A stretch of DNA of 25,400 nt, from contig CALWXY010000214.1 of assembly GCA_944385595.1 (NCBI GenBank), positions 1-25,400 on the forward strand, given 5' to 3'. A model generated the notes under the pieces. It had not been told where the DNA came from and did not search any database. It saw nothing but the letters and a program-made list of their open reading frames with translations. Shown here one piece after another: positions 22,715 to 25,400 of this stretch (position 1 is its first letter; each line of letters begins with the position of its first letter). Origin of the DNA: an uncultured Oscillospiraceae bacterium (lineage in GTDB: Bacteria > Bacillota > Clostridia > Oscillospirales > Oscillospiraceae). Made by a program: the position numbers and the translations under genes.

Positions 22715-23917
22715 ATGTCCATAATCACAGTGCCGTTTTCCTGGCTGCTGCTCAAGCTCTATGAGCCTGTGCAGAACTTCGGCCTCGCGATTATCCTGTT
22801 CGCCCTGGTCGTGAGACTCATTATGCTGCCCTTCCAGCTCAAGAGCAAGCGCAGCATGATGCGTATGACAAGCCTCACACCTATAGTCAAGGAGCTTGAG
22901 AAAAAGCACGGCGGCAATAAACAGAAATATCAGCAAGAGGTGGCAAAGCTCTATCAGGAAGAGAAGATCAACCCCATGTCGGGCTGCCTCTGGACCCTCA
23001 TCCCCTTCCCCATCCTGATTGCCCTCTACAGCGTCGTGCGTCAGCCGCTGACACATGTTATGGGGCTCACCGCCGAGCAGGTCACCAAGGTCTCCGAGAT
23101 GATTGCCTCCTATGGCGTCGCAATCAGCGACGGAGCCTACTCTGAGCTGTCCATCGCCCGCCACATCAGCGAGCACTACTCCGAGCTCGTGGCCGAGGTC
23201 CCACAGCTGCTGAACCTCAATTTTGAGTTCCTCGGCATGAACCTCTGCGATTTCCCGCAGCTCAACTTCTTCAGCAAGGTCGATTGGTCCGATTCCGCGT
23301 CCTGGGGCCCCGCCCTGGGGCTTTTCCTCATCCCCTTCGTGTCGGCCTTCCTCTCCTGGCTGACCATGAAGATCACCTCCGCCACCCAGAACACCGCCCC
23401 CGAGCAGGCCAACATGATGCGCAGCATGAACATCATCATGCCGCTCATGTCCGTCTACATCTGCTTCGTCATGCCTGCCGCCATGGGCATCTACTGGATC
23501 GCTGGCAGCGTACTCGCGATACTTCAGGAGCTGGTGCTCAACCGCCACTTCAAGAAGATACTCGACGCCGAGGCCGCCGAGCGCAACGCCAGAATAGCCG
23601 CGCGCGTCGCCGAGCTGGAGCGCAAGCGCGAGGAGGCCGCCCAGCGCCGCCAGGAGGGCGAGATACTCAAAAACAAGAATACCAGCAAGCGCAAGCTGGA
23701 GGCCAAGAGCCGCACCCAGGAGGCCGACAGAAAGGCCGCCGAGCGCGCCGCTCAGCGCCCCGCGCAGGAGACCGACCCCTCGCAGGTCGGCACCCGCCGC
23801 TACGCGCGCGGCAGAGCCTACGACCCCGACCGCTACGCCGACGAGGCCGCCGCCGAGCCGGAGCTCCAGGCGGAGCCTTCCGCCGAGCCGGAGACCAAGC
23901 CTGCCGATGAAGAATAA
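22715..23917 (+). CDS. yidC: Membrane protein insertase YidC/Oxa1
   Basis: It inserts proteins into the cytoplasmic membrane. Of 400 residues, the Oxa1 core holds several helices, beginning LKLYEPVQNFGLAIILFALV. The cytoplasmic hairpin starts LPFQLKSKRSMMRMTSLTPI; the conserved membrane Arg of Gram-positive YidC is probably in the VVRLIMLPF segment. The fourth and fifth helices lie around MNIIMPLMSVYICFVMPAAM and YWIAGSVLAILQELVL. Residues from about 290 to 400 form a long charged coiled coil and a low-complexity tail rich in Ala, Glu and Arg, probably for ribosome contact. No lipobox signal is seen. GGAGA precedes the ATG. Confidence 0.95.
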   Translation: MSIITVPFSWLLLKLYEPVQNFGLAIILFALVVRLIMLPFQLKSKRSMMRMTSLTPIVKELEKKHGGNKQKYQQEVAKLYQEEKINPMSGCLWTLIPFPILIALYSVVRQPLTHVMGLTAEQVTKVSEMIASYGVAISDGAYSELSIARHISEHYSELVAEVPQLLNLNFEFLGMNLCDFPQLNFFSKVDWSDSASWGPALGLFLIPFVSAFLSWLTMKITSATQNTAPEQANMMRSMNIIMPLMSVYICFVMPAAMGIYWIAGSVLAILQELVLNRHFKKILDAEAAERNARIAARVAELERKREEAAQRRQEGEILKNKNTSKRKLEAKSRTQEADRKAAERAAQRPAQETDPSQVGTRRYARGRAYDPDRYADEAAAEPELQAEPSAEPETKPADEE

Positions 23918-23929
23918 CTGGAGATAGCT

Positions 23930-24598
23930 ATGATTGAGACTATTCAAGTAACCGGGAAGACCGAGGACGAGGCCATAGCCTCGGCGCTCCGTCAGCTCGG
24001 CCTGGAGCGCGACGCCGTTTCGGTCGAGATAGTCGAGCGCGCGAAGGCCGGCTTTCTCGGTCTGGGCGCCTCGCCCGCCGTTGTGAACGTCAGCTACGAG
24101 AAGACCGAGAGCGCGAGTGAGCGCGTCGAGAGCTTCATCCGCGGCCTGCTCGAGCACATGGGCGCCGAGGCGGACATCACCATCACCGAGCGCGAAAAGG
24201 GGCTGAATGTCTGCCTGAGCGGCGACAACATGGGCGTCATCATAGGCCGCCGCGGCGAGACGCTCGACGCCATCCAGCACCTCACCAACTACGCCGTGAA
24301 CCGCGGCGCGGAAAAGCGCATCTACATCAATGTCGACGCGGAGAACTACCGCGCCAAGCGCGAGGATTCCCTCGTGCATCTGGCGGAGAAGATGGCCGCC
24401 AAGGTCGTCAAATACCGCCGCAGCATGGCCCTCGAGCCGATGAACAGCTACGAGCGCCACGTCATACACACAGCTCTTCAGGACTATGAGGGCGTCACCA
24501 CCAGCTCCACCGGCACCGAGCCGAACCGCCGCGTGGTCGTCTCCTACGTCCGTCCCGAGCCGAAAAAAGACAAACCCCAGGTGCGGGAGTGGAGCTGA
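23930..24598 (+). CDS. jag: Jag/KhpB RNA-binding protein
   Basis: An RNA-binding regulator linked to cell elongation and division and to YidC. The 222 residues hold a Jag_N domain (1-52, MIETIQVTGKTEDEAIASAL ... AKAGFLGLG), a KH domain (about 75-150, with the GxxG-type loop GDNMGVIIGRRGETLDAIQH), and an R3H domain (about 150-210, AKVVKYRRSMALEPMNSYER with R..H: SYERHVIHTAL). It starts 12 bp after yidC with GGAGATA upstream and is the last clear gene of the operon; the usual next genes mnmE and mnmG are not present. Confidence 0.96.
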   Translation: MIETIQVTGKTEDEAIASALRQLGLERDAVSVEIVERAKAGFLGLGASPAVVNVSYEKTESASERVESFIRGLLEHMGAEADITITEREKGLNVCLSGDNMGVIIGRRGETLDAIQHLTNYAVNRGAEKRIYINVDAENYRAKREDSLVHLAEKMAAKVVKYRRSMALEPMNSYERHVIHTALQDYEGVTTSSTGTEPNRRVVVSYVRPEPKKDKPQVREWS

Positions 24599-24625
24599 TC
24601 CATAAACCGGAAGGGGAATGCCCAA

Positions 24626-24853
24626 ATGGTGTTTGAGAGGATATGCGGCCTAGTCCGCAGCCAGCTCGATTAGGACGGCGAGATTACCCCGGAGACCGAT
24701 TTGTTCGACGATATCGGACTCGACTCCGTCGACATGGCCGAGCTGATCGTGCTCATCGAGGAGGAGTTCCAGCTGCTCCCCGCCGAGCGCGCGGCCCAGG
24801 ACATACACACCGTCGGCGAACTGGCAGCACTTGTGGAACAGTACATCAGATAA
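24626..24853 (+). pseudogene. Acyl carrier protein gene interrupted by an in-frame amber codon
   Basis: From ATG 24626 the frame reads MVFERICGLVRSQLD, then TAG (24671-24673), then DGEITPETDLFDDIGLDSVD and MAELIVLIEEEFQLLPAERA, ending at TAA 24851. Without the stop this is a complete 75-codon acyl carrier protein, with the phosphopantetheine serine in LDSVDM. TAG ends mreD and the 57-residue RHH gene in this window, so it is an ordinary stop here. A nonsense mutation or base error is likelier than recoding. An AAGGGG about 10 bp upstream is a usable ribosome site, and a strong terminator follows, so the locus otherwise looks intact. Confidence 0.8.
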
Positions 24854-24854
24854 A

Positions 24855-24888
24855 AAAAAGGCGCGCCCTGTTGGGCGCGCCTTTTTTA
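24855..24888 (+). terminator. Terminator after the acyl carrier protein gene
   Basis: AAAAAAGGCGCGCCC pairs with GGGCGCGCCTTTTTT around a TGTT loop, starting 2 bp after the TAA. It is symmetrical enough to work in both directions. Confidence 0.93.
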
Positions 24889-24908
24889 GGGGATTGCACT
24901 TCGCTTCG

Positions 24909-25032
24909 CGCAGAGTTTCGCCGCCGCGGCGGCGAAATCCACGCGCGCTCCGTGAGAAGAGTTTTTTCCGTGGCGCATGTCCCCGGAAAAAACGATTTAA
25001 CTTTATTTGCGCCTGCGGGCGCAAACTCTGCG
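24909..25032. repeat. Nested perfect inverted repeats between convergent genes
   Basis: A 10-bp outer pair, CGCAGAGTTT (24909-24918) and AAACTCTGCG (25023-25032), encloses three further perfect palindromes: TTTCGCCGCC/GGCGGCGAAA around GC (24916-24937), GTTTTTTCCG/CGGAAAAAAC (24961-24970 and 24984-24993), and TTTGCGCC/GGCGCAAA (25006-25025). Some may terminate the ferredoxin transcript on the minus strand, but the set is more elaborate than a terminator needs. Confidence 0.7.
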
Positions 25033-25044
25033 AGGCTCTTTTGA

Positions 25045-25400
25045 TTACTCGACGACCTCGAGAATCTCCATGGGGCACTCCTTGGCGCAGATGCCGCAGG
25101 CTATGCACTTGGAGGCGTAGGAGTCTGCGTCGGGCTTCACGATGACGCCCATGGGGCAGACCTCGGCGCACTTGCCGCACTTGGTGCAGAGCTTTTTGTT
25201 TATCATGTAGACGCCCTTAGCGTTCTGGGTGATGGCGTTTGCCTCGCAGTTTCTGGCGCACTTGCCGCACTGTATGCAGGTCTTGACCGCGATGCTGTGG
25301 TCGGGCTTCTCGGTGATGGCTATGCAGGAGAGGCTCTGGTCGAACTTCTTGTAAAACGCGGTGGAGCAGGCCGACACACACTGCAGGCACGCGCGGCACT
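25045..25400 (-). CDS. Polyferredoxin (4Fe-4S electron-transfer protein), N-terminus outside window
   Basis: The frame is open at the right edge, so the start lies beyond the window; 118 residues are visible. Cysteine groups follow the 4Fe-4S pattern: CRACLQCVSAC at the edge, then TCIQCGKCARNC, LCTKCGKCAEVCP and KCIACGICAKECP, enough for about four clusters. The protein ends MEILEVVE. CooF/HycB-like ferredoxin subunits of hydrogenases, CO dehydrogenases and aldehyde:ferredoxin oxidoreductases look like this. Which enzyme it serves cannot be judged without the upstream neighbour. The internal GTG at 25377 is not a likely start because an intact CxxCxxCxxxC group spans it. Confidence 0.88.
   Translation of the reverse strand, partial: CRACLQCVSACSTAFYKKFDQSLSCIAITEKPDHSIAVKTCIQCGKCARNCEANAITQNAKGVYMINKKLCTKCGKCAEVCPMGVIVKPDADSYASKCIACGICAKECPMEILEVVE

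Noticed and set aside
22382..24625. 747-codon open frame on the minus strand opposite yidD-yidC-jag
   Set aside because: An antisense shadow of three well-supported genes; no family resemblance.
24671..24673. Pyrrolysine at the amber codon of the ACP gene
   Set aside because: ACPs carry no known pyrrolysine, and TAG ends mreD and an RHH gene in this window; a mutation or base error is the simpler reading.

Overview
The window looks like chromosome of a high-GC, Gram-positive-type anaerobe of the Bacillota, class Clostridia, most likely from the Oscillospirales or a nearby gut lineage. The supporting signs are a T-box leader on hisS, DnaD plus a DnaI-type helicase loader, S-layer homology (SLH) proteins, a CIRCE-controlled small heat-shock gene, the Jag/KhpB protein, and a polyferredoxin. 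The genus cannot be fixed from sequence reading alone. Most genes are GC-rich. A short stretch at about 13.3-14.1 kb is visibly more AT-rich.

Layout: 1-9.5 kb (minus strand) is a cell-wall and translation block. In transcription order it holds a U32-family protein, maf, mreC, mreD, the class B penicillin-binding protein mrdA, a degenerate methylglyoxal synthase, a T-box leader, hisS, and an SLH-anchored putative foldase that runs off the left edge. A 192-bp divergent promoter region at 9.5-9.7 kb separates this from plus-strand dnaD-dnaC (helicase loading). At 11.6-12.2 kb lies about 590 bp without a convincing gene, bounded by two inverted copies of a roughly 75-bp hairpin repeat. Then come a ComB-like phosphatase, two small ribbon-helix-helix proteins, an orphan SUKH/SMI1 protein and tRNA-Ser(CGA). 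From 14.4 kb come an SLH-L,D-transpeptidase fusion, a dCMP deaminase and a lipoprotein (plus strand), followed on the minus strand by an XRE regulator, Hsp20, an RluA-type pseudouridine synthase, a GT8 glycosyltransferase and the wreck of a tocopherol-cyclase-family gene. From 20.2 kb (plus strand) come a SLOG protein, galU, and the classic rpmH-rnpA-yidD-yidC-jag operon. It is followed by an acyl carrier protein gene with an in-frame amber codon. A polyferredoxin gene enters from the right edge.

Functional themes are envelope building (PBP2, MreCD, L,D-transpeptidase, SLH proteins, GalU, GT8), membrane-protein insertion and RNA processing (YidC, YidD, RnpA, Jag), and DNA replication initiation (DnaD, DnaC). 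Most of the window is ordinary housekeeping sequence; I found no convincing new multi-gene system. The observations most worth a second look are the amber-interrupted ACP, the MgsA homologue lacking catalytic residues, the apparent Asp (GAC) rather than His specifier in the hisS T-box, the internally deleted tocopherol-cyclase gene, the paired inverted hairpin repeats around 11.6-12.2 kb, the dense nested palindromes at 24.9-25.0 kb, and the 16-codon ORF after galU.
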